DNA from: Cryptomeria japonica
Taxonomy: Eukaryota > Streptophyta > Pinopsida > Cupressales > Cupressaceae
NCBI RefSeq assembly: GCF_030272615.1
Contig: NC_081412.1
Coordinates: 341,683,370 to 341,747,369 of the forward strand
Length of the DNA: 64,000 nt
Reading direction: 5' to 3'
Part shown: piece after piece, positions 47,060 to 58,083 of the stretch
Layout: the number at the start of each line of letters is the position of its first letter
How positions within the stretch are numbered: the first letter of the stretch is position 1
The notes under the pieces: model-generated
Seen by the model: only the letters and a program-made list of their open reading frames with translations
The model's database searches: none
Told to the model about the DNA's origin: nothing
Program-made: the position numbers and the translations under genes

Positions 47060-49606
47060 GATACTTATTGGTTAACAAATTTAGCCTTTCTTAATTTTAC
47101 GATGAATGACTTTAGCAGCATCATCATATACCTTGCTCAGATGCCAAATGTATTTTGTTCCCTCTTTTCTAATCTTATCCAACCATTCAAGGAACACCCC
47201 ATGCACCATTTTATTCCTTTGTACTTCTGCGAGCAACTTCTGATTGCTAGGGGATTTAGGGTCGAAGAGTGTTGGTTGTGCAGACAGTGGTTGGGGATCT
47301 GGTCCATAGATTGTGTCAATGTATTCCACCATTTGTTTTAAGGCTTCTTTTAGTTCCTTTTTGTCTTTTTCATCCTTCCAAGTCCTAGTTATGATCTTTT
47401 TCATTGAAGCTTCAAGATGAAGAACATTTGTGGCCCGAGAAGCAGTACCAATATTCACCTTTTCAAAGCTAAAATCCTGGGCTATAGGATTCTCTATTTT
47501 CTCATCTATCAATGGGCATGCTATCTCCGCAGTCCAATTCCCACTATCGACATCAAAATCAATTTTTGAAATAGTTTTCAACTTCTTCACTTTGGGAGTT
47601 TTCCCCAAGCACTTGCTCACCATGTCTTCCAGCAGAACCGAAACTGGAGCTGCATTCCTTTTCTTGCTATTCAGAGTATTTTATAACCACCAAGGTCCAG
47701 TGCGCATAGAAGTTTCATCAAAGCTAGCTTCGGTTTATTTTTCATTCCTTACTACCAATGTGGTAGCAATGTTTACCACATTATCCACTTGCTAAGTGTC
47801 GTTTGCATTGTCAACATTTGGCACCTCTGAGTCTGGATGAGTTGAAGGATTGCCCATATCAGGAGAGGCTTCCAAATCAACTACCACTGAATACACAAGA
47901 GATTTCTTAGTTTCGCTTCTAGTTTTGGCCCTAGTGATCCTAGTAGGAGATGGATCCTTTTTTATTTCCACCAACCTAGCACTGTGATTAACTTTAGTCT
48001 GTATTCTGGATGATCTTGCAACACAAGATGTAACATGGGAGTTATCCAATGGGACTTCAAAGGGTGAGGTTGAACCTTTTATGGAGCCCTTTCTCATTCT
48101 TCACTATCTTAGCAATCTCTCTTTTCTTTTGATAACTGGGAATGTTCTTGTTTGAATCCGGTCCTCCTCATCTTTTTCCCAGTTCACTTTTGGAATGACT
48201 CCTTTCTGCCTATCATCCACAAATTGAGGATCCATCAATTCACTCTCATCATCTTTGACATTAGCAATATTCATTTTCAACTTAAAGGCCATGACCTACT
48301 ATAGGGTGAACCTTTGATGTGTCCTCTTCCTAACTTCAAACTCATCACAACAGTTGGCCCATAAATCCTCTATATTTGGCGCATGGATAAAATCCTTTCT
48401 CAATGTCAGATGGGCGACGACAAATCCCTTGGCATCAAAATTTGCTAGTGGACCCTATAATTGAAAATTCAATTTCTTAAATTCTAATTCCAAATTCAAA
48501 GCATCAGAGACACTATTACAAATGAAATAATTCAAGGCATCAAAGACACTATTACAATTGAAATAAGTTAATTCAATAGGAAATGAGACACCTGATTGAT
48601 GTCTAGCTCCGTACTTTGTATCAATATAGGCCAACTGCCTGCATATCTCCACTAAAATCTGCCTATCAAATGCATATCTAGGCAGCTTGTATGATTCTCC
48701 TTCAAAACCCCCTACCCTTAGGTAAGTAAACTTGGGAAATTATATGAAGAAGCTACCTATCAATTGCATGGTTTCATCTGAAAACCTTTTATGAATGTTT
48801 CCCTTCAGTTCGTACACCATTCTGCCTAGAAATATGTCATGTAGTTTATGATAATTTTCACAAGACCTTTGTTGTTGTAGATGTGGGTGATATCCAAATA
48901 TTTTCATATTATAAACCCACGCTTCATGATACAAACTAGGCCACAACCTAATACATGCCAAGCAATACAGGAGATATGATGACATATAGAAGTTTTTATT
49001 ACCGAAGCAACTCAAACCCTCGTGTAGCTTGTCTACAATCAATTCTGGCCAATCAATATATCTTCTCTCACCAAAGATGACCTAAATGAAAAAGTACATC
49101 CAATCTTCCCAATAAAAGGCAATTTGGTTCCCCCTCACTCTATGTAACATAATGACTATATGCCTTACTTCTTTGATTAGATGTTCCCGGATCAATGGGC
49201 TTGGCAGTCGAGAACCTCCCCTTTGAAATTTCAACAACTAGTTTCTAGCAATGACATTCCTATAGAATGATTTCTTTTCACAGAAAATTACCTGCGAATT
49301 ACCTACCGTCCAATCCTCATATTGCTCTTTCTCAGGTATTTTCTGTACGACAACAACAACCTCCCGACTAACCCTGAGCAAAACCTCACCATTTGCACAT
49401 TTTATACATCTCTTAGTAGGGTCATATCTATTCATGCATTCTAGAACCAGCTCAGGACATGACACCACTGGAGGGAAAGTTGCCGCTTCTACTAATCCAC
49501 TATCTAGAATCTTCTGCATTAAGGGAGAACCAGTGGGATTTCGTGCCCTTTCATGAAGTTCGTCTAGATCTATTGACGACATAAAAGTATCCCCTAACTT
49601 AGGCAA
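47060..49606 (-). pseudogene. Unknown retroelement coding family, copy C
   Basis: It starts at ATG 49606 (MPKLGDTFMSSIDLDELHER). Its first domain has LVLECMNRYDP, then IKCANGEVLLRVSREV and KKSFYRNVIARN, which line up with LIKELAKHYH, VRVANGQILVRLS and RRFYKEQVLPHY of copy B. Next are degraded segments, then MIVDKLHEGLSCFGNKNFYMSSY (49042-48740), a further globular part (48652-48455), an acidic linker (48292-48104), a basic Ser/Arg/Lys-rich part (48097-47792) and a helical charged end (47623-47081). At least six breaks. The order globular, basic disordered, helical matches the other loci. No enzyme motif. Function unknown; probably the structural or accessory product of a non-autonomous element. 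Confidence 0.68.
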
Positions 49607-51335
49607 GGTACAAACTAACCAAGACCTTTGGTCTATCTTGGGAATTTGGGTCTCATTTTGGATTTACAAGCAGAAAAAGCACAACAGGGGAGATAGACTG
49701 AACCAACTGAACTACCAAACAAAGCTTCCAATTTAAGAAATCATAGGAATGAGAGGAAGATTTTGAACTCACCTTTCATGCAGAGCTTGAAATCCAAAGA
49801 GTCAAGAACATAAAATATCGCATGTGCAAATCCTTTACTTACCAAATTAGGCAAATGAAGAAGGCAAGTATTTTTTTTTAAATAAAGCAAATCTTGAGAA
49901 CAGGCTTAAAAATCGGTCACACGATTTTCTATGATTTGTCACTGCATACTTATCTGTGTCAAATCACTCTGAAAAGACTTAACCCTTACAATTCATTAAT
50001 TACAAGTCTTTTCCCTCCATATCCTTCCCTTAAATGATTATTCTAAAGTATGACTCTTCATCGCAACTCATTCCCTCGAGGTTCACCTTTTAAATCTAGA
50101 ATATTCCCTCCATGTTGATGCTTCACCACTTTTATGTCCAAAGCTAACAATCCTTGAACTTTGAACTTTGAACCCTTCGAGAAGTGGTTCAAAAGTTCAA
50201 GTTCAAAAGGATGGAAAAAGGACAAACCAAGAAAAAGACACCAAAATGCCACGGCTTATGTGTTACAAGAACAGGACTCAGACAAGATTCAACTTTCGCA
50301 ACTTTGAACCATGAACCTTGAACTTTTTGAAAAGTTTCAATAGTTCAAGCTCAATGACAATTGTTACAAAGACCTTTAACTCTTTTAAAAACAAAGCCGC
50401 GATACAACATACTCCGTTTCAACTTCAACCTTGAACTTAGATGAGGTTCAACTGAGAGGTTCAGTTCAAGAAAAACTTTAACAAGACAAAAACCGAGAAT
50501 TACACAAGCCCGAACTAAATAAAACACTCCTCATTTTTAATAATGCGAGAACAAAATGCCTTAGGAAAATGAGGAGAGTAACAATACTGATTCGATTCGA
50601 GATGATAAATCTTGATATGATGCGGTTTCGATATGATATGATGCCCTAGACACTGATTGATAGGTTACAATGCGTTGATGCTCCCTCAGGAGATGAATCA
50701 GATAGTTTTTCGATGTTTTTGAATTTTTCACGATTTTTTTTATTTTTTTGACATTTTTGAAATTTTCACAATTTTGAGATTGTTTAATGATTTTATGATT
50801 TTTTAGATATTTTCAGAGTTGATCCGATTCATTTCCCGATAATAAATTTGAAAACTTTGCCTTGCCAGGCTGATTAGTTAATTAGATGATGAAAAATAAG
50901 TGGAATAAAAATCCCACTTAAAAGCCCCACTTTGAGTTTAAAAAGTGAAATTCACCTTTACCACTCCTCATTTGTGCAATTTGAATTGTTGAAAAGTTGC
51001 TCTAGAGAAGAAAATGGCGATCCCCTACCACTAGCACAGATTTGAGCGAGTTCGACGACATGAGTGTCCCGCCGCCTATGGTCCACCGATACGTACTCCG
51101 AGAAAACCTAGTTTCGTCAATTTCAATTGATTTTTGAAAAACTTAGCCAGTTTTAATAAAAAAAATCATTTTTTTAGTATGTCATGATGTGGGTTTTTAA
51201 AATTGTCGCGTTTTTCTGTTGGGGTTTGCACGCTTTAAAAAGGGTTTTTATCAGTTTTTTTTTTTAAATTGAATTTTTGTGCATTTAAAAAAAATATTTT
51301 AGTTCTTTTGGGGTAGAACGACACGTCACTGTCGG
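49607..51335 (-). other. Leader/LTR of copy C, with TTGAAC-rich stretch
   Basis: No genes. Between 50140 and 50480 the words TTGAACTTT, GTTCAAGTTCAA and GAACCTTGAAC recur about fifteen times on both strands, able to pair with one another. Further right are A/T-rich tracts and a G/C-richer patch at 51010-51115. The LTR start and primer site were not located. Confidence 0.45.
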
Positions 51336-51505
51336 CACCGCGGGTGTCAAGGCCTGCACTGTGGGAGCCAGGGCCAACACCGCGGGCATCGCGCTGTGGG
51401 CCACGGGTGCTGGGAGTGCCACCGCGGGCTTCAGGGACATCGTCGTGGACGCTACCACGGGTGCCACAAGCATCGAGGACACCGCTATGGATGTCGTTGT
51501 GAGCA
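51336..51505. repeat. Array F: ~8 units, 21-bp period (CACCGCGGG type)
   Basis: Units beginning CACCGCGGG, CACTGTGGG or CGTCGTGGA follow at 21-base steps for at least six units, then with small indels. Very GC-rich island in AT-rich DNA. Frames on both strands across it (51235-51645) come from the repeat. Confidence 0.75.
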
Positions 51506-51959
51506 TGAGCAAATCTAGACAAGGTTCACTGCCAAAAAGAAAGATAATATCAATAGTGCACAAAAATGAGATAAAATTCTTGTTGCGCCTCTACCCCCCA
51601 AACATCGCAATTTTTTATAAAGGCGATGAAATGCTGCCAAGCTAATTTGATTTTTGATTTCGATAAAGTAAGATAGATTCGATTAGGTATCAAATTGATA
51701 AAATTAAATACTCCTGATTGATGAAATTTGATGATCAGTTTCGATTATCTCGATTTGCATGCTAGATAAGATAGGATTGATAATGACCTCATGATAGATG
51801 AGCGTCATTGAAAATCTCAAGTGAGAGAAATGTACTGATAGATAGATTGATTTGATTGATGGATAAATCGAGAAACTGATATGATTATATGATTTGATTG
51901 TAGGAGCCCTTTCATGTTCTTCAGTCTCGGGAGCACTTCCCGAAGTCTTAGATGTTGAT

Positions 51960-54020
51960 ACCCCATCTTAGCTAGGCGGAGCGAGACCACATTGATAGGT
52001 GTGGCCTATCCTCCCTTCTTGATATGCCCTGACCTTTGATTAACTAGGGATTATTGACAGCATTGGCATAGTGAGCACAATACCTTCTACCTATTGACTG
52101 ACGAGATGACCATCACACCTAAGGACATATCGGATACTGCGCATCTGAGTGATGGGTGAGTTACTCTATTATGATCTCAATGAGTAGGGTGGGACAGATG
52201 CACTTCGCAAAGTTTTTGACAATGATGAGATTGGCGGATACGACATTGCATGGTAGGAAATGTTAGATATAGGTTACGCCACACTACCTACTATGCTCGT
52301 CGGATTTGTTGGGGGTTTCCTTTGTCCTGATCACAGGTCAAAGGGATTATCCATTGGATGGGGTTGTCTCCTTGAGAAGTTGGTGACACGGGGGACTTGA
52401 TTTGCATGGGGATCTTGCATGTTGGCCCACCTATATTATGATTTGCACCGAGTAGTGTATCAGAGATCATCTAGATTATCAACAGGGGTTACAGTTCTCC
52501 GGATATGGGCCTGGGAGCATCTGCCCATCACATGACCATTGGCATATAGAGAGAGACCTATAGGTAGGTCTTATGCTCATGGATATCCAGGTATCATTGT
52601 CCAGTGAAAGCTGGGAAAATTGGAGTATTGGTGACGAGTACTAGATGATCTGGATACAATGATATGGAGACCCTATAAAGATTGTGAGATCTAGCCCGAG
52701 GATTCAATGGAGATGGCTTATGTATTCTTGACTCAGTACCTAGTTGGATCTACACCCTATGTTATTGAGCGATTCCTTTGCATGAGGGTGCTAAGATAGT
52801 ATGGCAAGATACATGGGATTCCAAAAGGTACAACTCACTATGCGTGCAGGAGGCTTGATGTGGCTACTTGGGGGGCAACTATTTCATATGAGCAGGCGTG
52901 CGCAGAGTACCTATCATTGGGGCCGCTGGATTGGGATTATTTACCAAGTATGATAGATAGCAGGATGATTGGTGAGTATGCTGCATATTTTACTGCACAT
53001 AGGTTTCCTAGATTGGTGTGTCCTGAAGAGCCAAAGACAACTTTAGATGAGGACGATGAGAGGCCATGATGCAGAACTCCTAGATGGTTGAGGGATAGTG
53101 GGGGGAGAGGAGGTGTGGGTGGAGATGATGGTAGAGATGGAGGGGATGACAGAGATGGATATGGAGGAGATGTAGGAGACCATGGTGGTGGAGATGGAGA
53201 TGGAGGGGTCGATGAGCAGTGGTAGTGGTCTTGACAGGTACACTAGGAGCCAGTAGATCTAGATTTGCTAGAGAGTTACCTATGGAGTGGATGAACCAAG
53301 TGGTCAGATAGAGGAGATCAGGTCTAGTGGATCAATGGCAGTAGGTCCTAGAGCAGGAGGTTCCCTAGGTTGAGCAAGTACCTACAAGAGTATCACAGGT
53401 TGAGCAGCCACAAGCAGAGGCACCATGATGAATCCTCATTAGGATGTCGTCTTATCAACAACAAGCTCGAATTACTGACTTGCAGGGTCAGGTGCAGCAG
53501 CTAAAGGGTTGGCTAGCAGAGAGGGACTCTTAGATAGCCTAGCTAGAGGTCCAAATGTCACAGTTACATGTATAGGCACAGACACAGATGTCCCAGGTAC
53601 AAACACAAGAACAAGCTCAGATTGCTCAGGTAGAGGCTCAGATGGCGTCTCTCATGGTAGAGAGAGATGAAGCCATGGATAGGTGTCGGTAGGCCGAGGC
53701 ACAGGTACAAATGTCAGGAGAGTCTAGTTCGGGAAAGGCTGCCCTGAAGATGATGCACTAGACGGTTTGGGAGGTCGAGTATTACAGGACCCTATACCAT
53801 ACTGTTGTTCCTATTGATCAGAGGGCTCAAGACTTTTAACTGATGAGTAGGAGGGCAAGACAAAGTCAGCCTGAGAGTTGAGGAGTGACAAGGCCACTAC
53901 AGAGAGATCCCCCAGGTGGGGACCCAGGTACAGGGGTACCAGTTAGTGCTACCACACCTACCGCATCAGGATAGAGTTCTGCTCCACGTCCTACTGGTCA
54001 CACTGATATGAGACATTGAT
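51960..54020 (+). pseudogene. Plant mobile domain (PMD) protein, retroelement-carried, broken
   Basis: Segments typical of the aminotransferase-like plant mobile domain follow in order: VGGFLCPD (near 52310), FAWGSCMLAHLYYDLHR, LRIWAWEHLPI (near 52500), then VIERFLCMRVLR, YGKIHGIP, and an intact frame 52860-53069 (ATWGATISYEQACAEYL, DWDYLPSM). A Gly/Asp-rich run follows (53090-53225), then a Gln-rich coiled coil (53450-53700). PMD proteins exist as host genes (MAIL1/MAIN family) and inside MULEs and Ty3/gypsy elements. Here stops replace expected Gln and Arg codons (TAG in VLR-stop-YG; TGA after LPIT). It lies antisense to, and downstream of, the Tat pol, so it is most likely that element's extra ORF. 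Confidence 0.75.
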
Positions 54021-54024
54021 GTAT

Positions 54025-55690
54025 TTATGTATACACCTTTTTGCAATGAGATATTGATGATTCCCATGATGTATATTTGTGATGTATCACAGATAGTTTT
54101 TGTGATATCATTTCACATTGGACCTTGATTATTTCTAATGATATGATATGCAATAAATTCTACTTGCTCTATATGACCTATGAGATTATGGATGTATTTT
54201 ACTTGCTATATGATTATGTTGTGCAGTTACTTATATGATGTATGCTTCACTTTCTATATGGTTATGGATTCTAGGTGATGGATGTATGCTTCTTATAGGA
54301 TGATGTAGTATTTACATGATGTATGCAAATGCGAATATGTATGGTGATGCTCATATGTACTTATGTAATGCATGTGCAATGCAATGCTTTCTATTTTTAT
54401 GATTGTATCTATGCATATGAATATGAGATGGATGCAATGCAATAATCTAACTAAATGAATGAATGATTGGATGCTTTATATGAATGATGTCTTATTATAC
54501 AAAGCTTACATGTGATGAAATAAACTAACGTATCATACAGGATGGATGAATTGATTTTTTTTGTTAATGTCCAATGTACTCAATCACTTAAATAAGAACG
54601 ATAACACCATGTTGAATCTTTTGGCCTTGGAAAAGATGAGCTCTTGTGATCCCATGCAAGATGAAATGCAAACTACTTTAAATAGGCAAATGCAATGTTG
54701 CGATCGAATCGGTCATTTGGCTTTTTGTCATCATTGAGCCTTTAAAATGTGGGAAGTGAGTGCAAACATCGATGGTATAATTGAACCATGATGACTTGAG
54801 CACTACTTTCCTGGGTTTTGATATTACAAGTTAGCACAAGCATCGAGGTATAATTGAACCAAGATGACCTAAGTGTTGCTTGCATAAAACAGGCAGTATT
54901 AACCATTCCTATATGCAAATCAGAAATGTCTTCGATGATACTCCGATGATCATGTCCTGAGACAAAATTGCACATATTAACGATTAATTCATAGACAATA
55001 GACAAGAAAATATCATGTTCCTTCCTTGTTCCTCTAGTCAAGGACATCCTTGAGTCACTCAAGAATTATGATAGAGAAAATCAAGATATAAAAGTTGAAC
55101 CATTATTGATAAAGTGTTAAAATCATTAGTCAAAAGATATCATCCATTGATGTGTTTGCCATGTTTAGACTAATAGTTGTTAGTTGATGGTAGATAATTT
55201 GATCTTGTGTTCAACGTTGGATGTGTGTTAGTTTTCTCTTGACAAGTGTTTCCTAACTGTTGTTCAACCTGTTTGATTAGGCTCAACAAAATTTTGCCCC
55301 CAACTAGGTTCAGGATTTTGCCCCCAATCTAGAAACAAACTTTATTATGGTATATAAAATGATCCAAACCATGGTGAGAAATCACCTACGAAGCCTGTGT
55401 ATGTACAAAGGCTTTATTATGGATATGAACAACACTGGTGAAAATGAATGCAAGTGGAAGGATGCATGAACTAATAGATGGAAGAGATAGCTGACAGATA
55501 ATGCCTGTTGCTAGGTTTTCACCATCTATTTTTATTGCACTTTTTCTTGATTTTTTTATTTTTTTTTTGTATTTTCTGTTTTTTCACTGTTTTGGGATTT
55601 TCTTCTTTTTCACTTTTTTTTTGGATTTTCTGCTTTTTCACTGTTTTTGGATTTTCTGCTTTTAGACATAATTTTTTTTTAAATGCATGC
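54025..55690. other. Spacer between PMD ORF and Tat integrase
   Basis: Low-complexity sequence rich in GATGTATGCTTC and TATATGAT words (54.1-54.5 kb), then unassigned. At 55560-55670 three imperfect copies of a segment built on GGATTTTCTGCTTTTTCACTG lie just beyond the integrase end. No gene. Confidence 0.5.
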
Positions 55691-57147
55691 TATTGATGGA
55701 TTCCTCGAGCTGATCCCCATTTGGTGCTGATAGCAGATAGGCTCATGACCCAAATACTGTTGCGACCACAAACAGACCCAACCAGTTTGGTTCAAACTTT
55801 CATTTATTTTCTTGATTTGACTGTTTGCGTGGATTTTCCTTTAGCACTAGTTCTCCAACTTGAAATGCTCTTGGTTTGACCTTGTGATTATAACTTCAAC
55901 ACATTCTTTGCTGATACACCTTCAAATGATCAAAGGCATTTTGTTGTCGTTCATGGATCAATTCGAGCTCTTGCAGTCTAGACACTCGTTCTTCATTTGG
56001 GATAAGGCCTTTTAATGATACTCGTAGAGAAGGTATCTCTACTTTTATTGGCAGTGTTGCTTCAGATCCATAAACAAGAGAGAAAGGTGTGGCTCCTGTA
56101 GGGGTGTAGATAAAGGTACGGTAGGCCCATAAAGCATGGTTTAATTGAATATGCCAATCTCTGTCAGCATCATTCACTGTCTTTTTGAGGATTTTCAAAA
56201 TTATTTTGTTTGATGCTTCTGCTTGTCCATTCCCTTGTGTAGTAGGGTGTGGAGAACCTGTGTTGGATCTGAAATTTCTCACAAAGCTCTTGTATGTCCT
56301 AGTTCTTGAACAATTGCCTATTATTAGTGATAATTGTCATGGGTATGCCATAGAGACATATGATGTAGTTCAAGATAAATGCAACAATTTGTTTTCCTGT
56401 GATACTTGTGAGAGGTATTGCCTCATTCCATTTTGTAAAATATTATGTAGCTACAAGGATGAATTTGTGACCATTGGATGAAGGAGGATTTATCTTTCCT
56501 ACTAGATCAAGACCCCATTGGTAGAAAGGCCAAGATGTTGCCAAAGTTTGAAGCACTTGTGTTGGTGCATGAGTTAAATTGCCATGGATCTGACATTGTT
56601 TGCATGTTTTAGCTATCTTAAAAGAATCTCGTTCCATAGTTGGCCAATAATAGCTCAAGTGTATGAGTTTTTTTGAAAGGGTAAGACCACTTGAATGAGT
56701 GCCACAAATGTCATAATGGAATTTGTTTAAGGCCTTTTCAGATTCTTCTTGCTCGAGACATCTTAAGAGAGTACCATCCAGACCTCGTTTAAAAAGGGTA
56801 TCCGTGACAATAGTATAATGAGAAGATTGATGGATGAAATTTCGCTTTTGGTTCTTTGACAAGTCAGGAAGGAGGGTATTATCTTTTAGGTATGTATAAA
56901 TTTGGCCATAGTGGGAATAATCATGCCCAACAAGGTGACAGATAATTTGGGAATTAGGACAGTCATGGGCAGGGTAAAACAACTCTTCCACCAGGAATTC
57001 GTAACGCTCATGATTTTCCTGTGTCTGAAGTAGAGAAGCAAGTGTTGCCATGGAGTCTGCTACTTTGTTGTCATTTCTTGGAATATGCTCAAAAGTGATT
57101 TCTACAAAATACTTTTTGAAATCATCTACCATCTTTTTATAAGGCAT
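55690..57147 (-). pseudogene. Tat integrase (broken)
   Basis: The frame 57147-56443 has the end of RNase H, then the HHCC domain (FHYDICGTH...TCKQC) and the first catalytic aspartate in QWGLDLVG. The frame 56282-55896 has the third acidic residue in [11 protein letters not shown], then [14 protein letters not shown] and [13 protein letters not shown]. Between them, near 56330-56310, the second catalytic position reads TNNR where the family has T-D-N-G, so the aspartate is lost. Frames also change there. The C-terminal module is degraded to about 55690. Confidence 0.85.
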
Positions 57148-57159
57148 TAGTTTGTCATC

Positions 57160-57560
57160 CTTTGTTTGATAATCATCATTAATTTGATTGATGATGAGTT
57201 AAGAGTCTCCAAAAATCTATAGTTGTGTGATGTTCCATTCTATGGCCATTTTGATTTCTGTGACCAAAGCTTCATATTCTACTGTATTGTTGGTGCATGG
57301 AAAACTCAATTTATATGCCTTCAAAATTGTGTGACATTGCGGTGTGACGAATAAAATGCACGCTCTTGATTCATGCCATGTATATGAACCATCAAAGTAC
57401 AATTGACATGTCTGTTTGGTGACTGCGAGGATATCAGCATTTGGAAATCCAATGTTTAAGGGATGATCATCTTGAAGTGGTTATTCTGCCAGCTAGTCTG
57501 CAATGACTTGTCCCTTGATAGCTTTTCTATCCACATATTCAATATCAAATTCTCTCAGGA
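57160..57560 (-). pseudogene. Second (archaeal-type) RNase H of Tat element
   Basis: EYVDRKAIKGQVIAD leads into the domain. LYFDGSYTWHESRA gives the first aspartate, NNTVEYEALVTEIKMA the glutamate, and IFGDS the next aspartate. Stops TAG and TAA flank IFGDS where glutamines are expected. Such duplicate RNase H domains are a mark of the Tat lineage; they degrade RNA in the RNA-DNA hybrid. Confidence 0.8.
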
Positions 57561-57589
57561 TCATGACCCATTTTGCTAATCTTCCTGTT

Positions 57590-58053
57590 AATGTCGCACC
57601 TGCATTCTTTAGTCCAAATGACATGACGTTCTAGATGAAAGTACCCCATGGAGACGGGAAAGTTTTCTTTTCTTGATCTTATGGAGCTATTTTAATCTAA
57701 TTATATCCTGGGAAACCGTCCATTAGGGAGAACATGGAATGTCCAGCAGTTAAATCTACAATGATGTCAATATTAGGCAAAGGAAAGTCATCCTTTGGAC
57801 ATGCATTATTGAGATCTCTGAAGTCTGTGCATACTCTGATACTTTTATCCGGTTTAGAAACAAGAACTATGTTTGATACCCATTGGGGATATGCCACAGA
57901 TCTGGTAAATCCCATGTCTAGTAATTTCTTTAGTTCTGGTTTGACAAGGAGAGCTATATGAGGATGCATCTTCCTCAATTTTTGTTTTACCAGTTTGGCT
58001 CCTGGAGTGACATTTAGGTGATGCATTATAAGATCTGGATCCAACCCGGGCAT
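57590..58053 (-). pseudogene. Tat reverse transcriptase with internal deletion
   Basis: The N-terminal half is good: PEL-KKLLDMGF, WVSNIVLVSKPD, VCTDFRDLNNACPKDDFPLP and SLMDGFPGYN with the first catalytic aspartate. The frame then shows VMSFGLKNAGAT and, with no break in frame, passes at about 57590 straight into the linker before RNase H (GRLAKWVMILREFDIEYV). The whole segment with the YxDD box, the thumb and the first RNase H is gone. Two stops (TAA, TAG) precede the junction. This copy cannot reverse-transcribe. Confidence 0.85.
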
Positions 58054-58083
58054 GTCTGCATATGACCAGACAAAATTGATTTG

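Noticed and set aside
51235-51645. Ala/Thr/Gly-rich protein frames on both strands
   Set aside because: They come from the GC-rich 21-bp array; composition follows the repeat.
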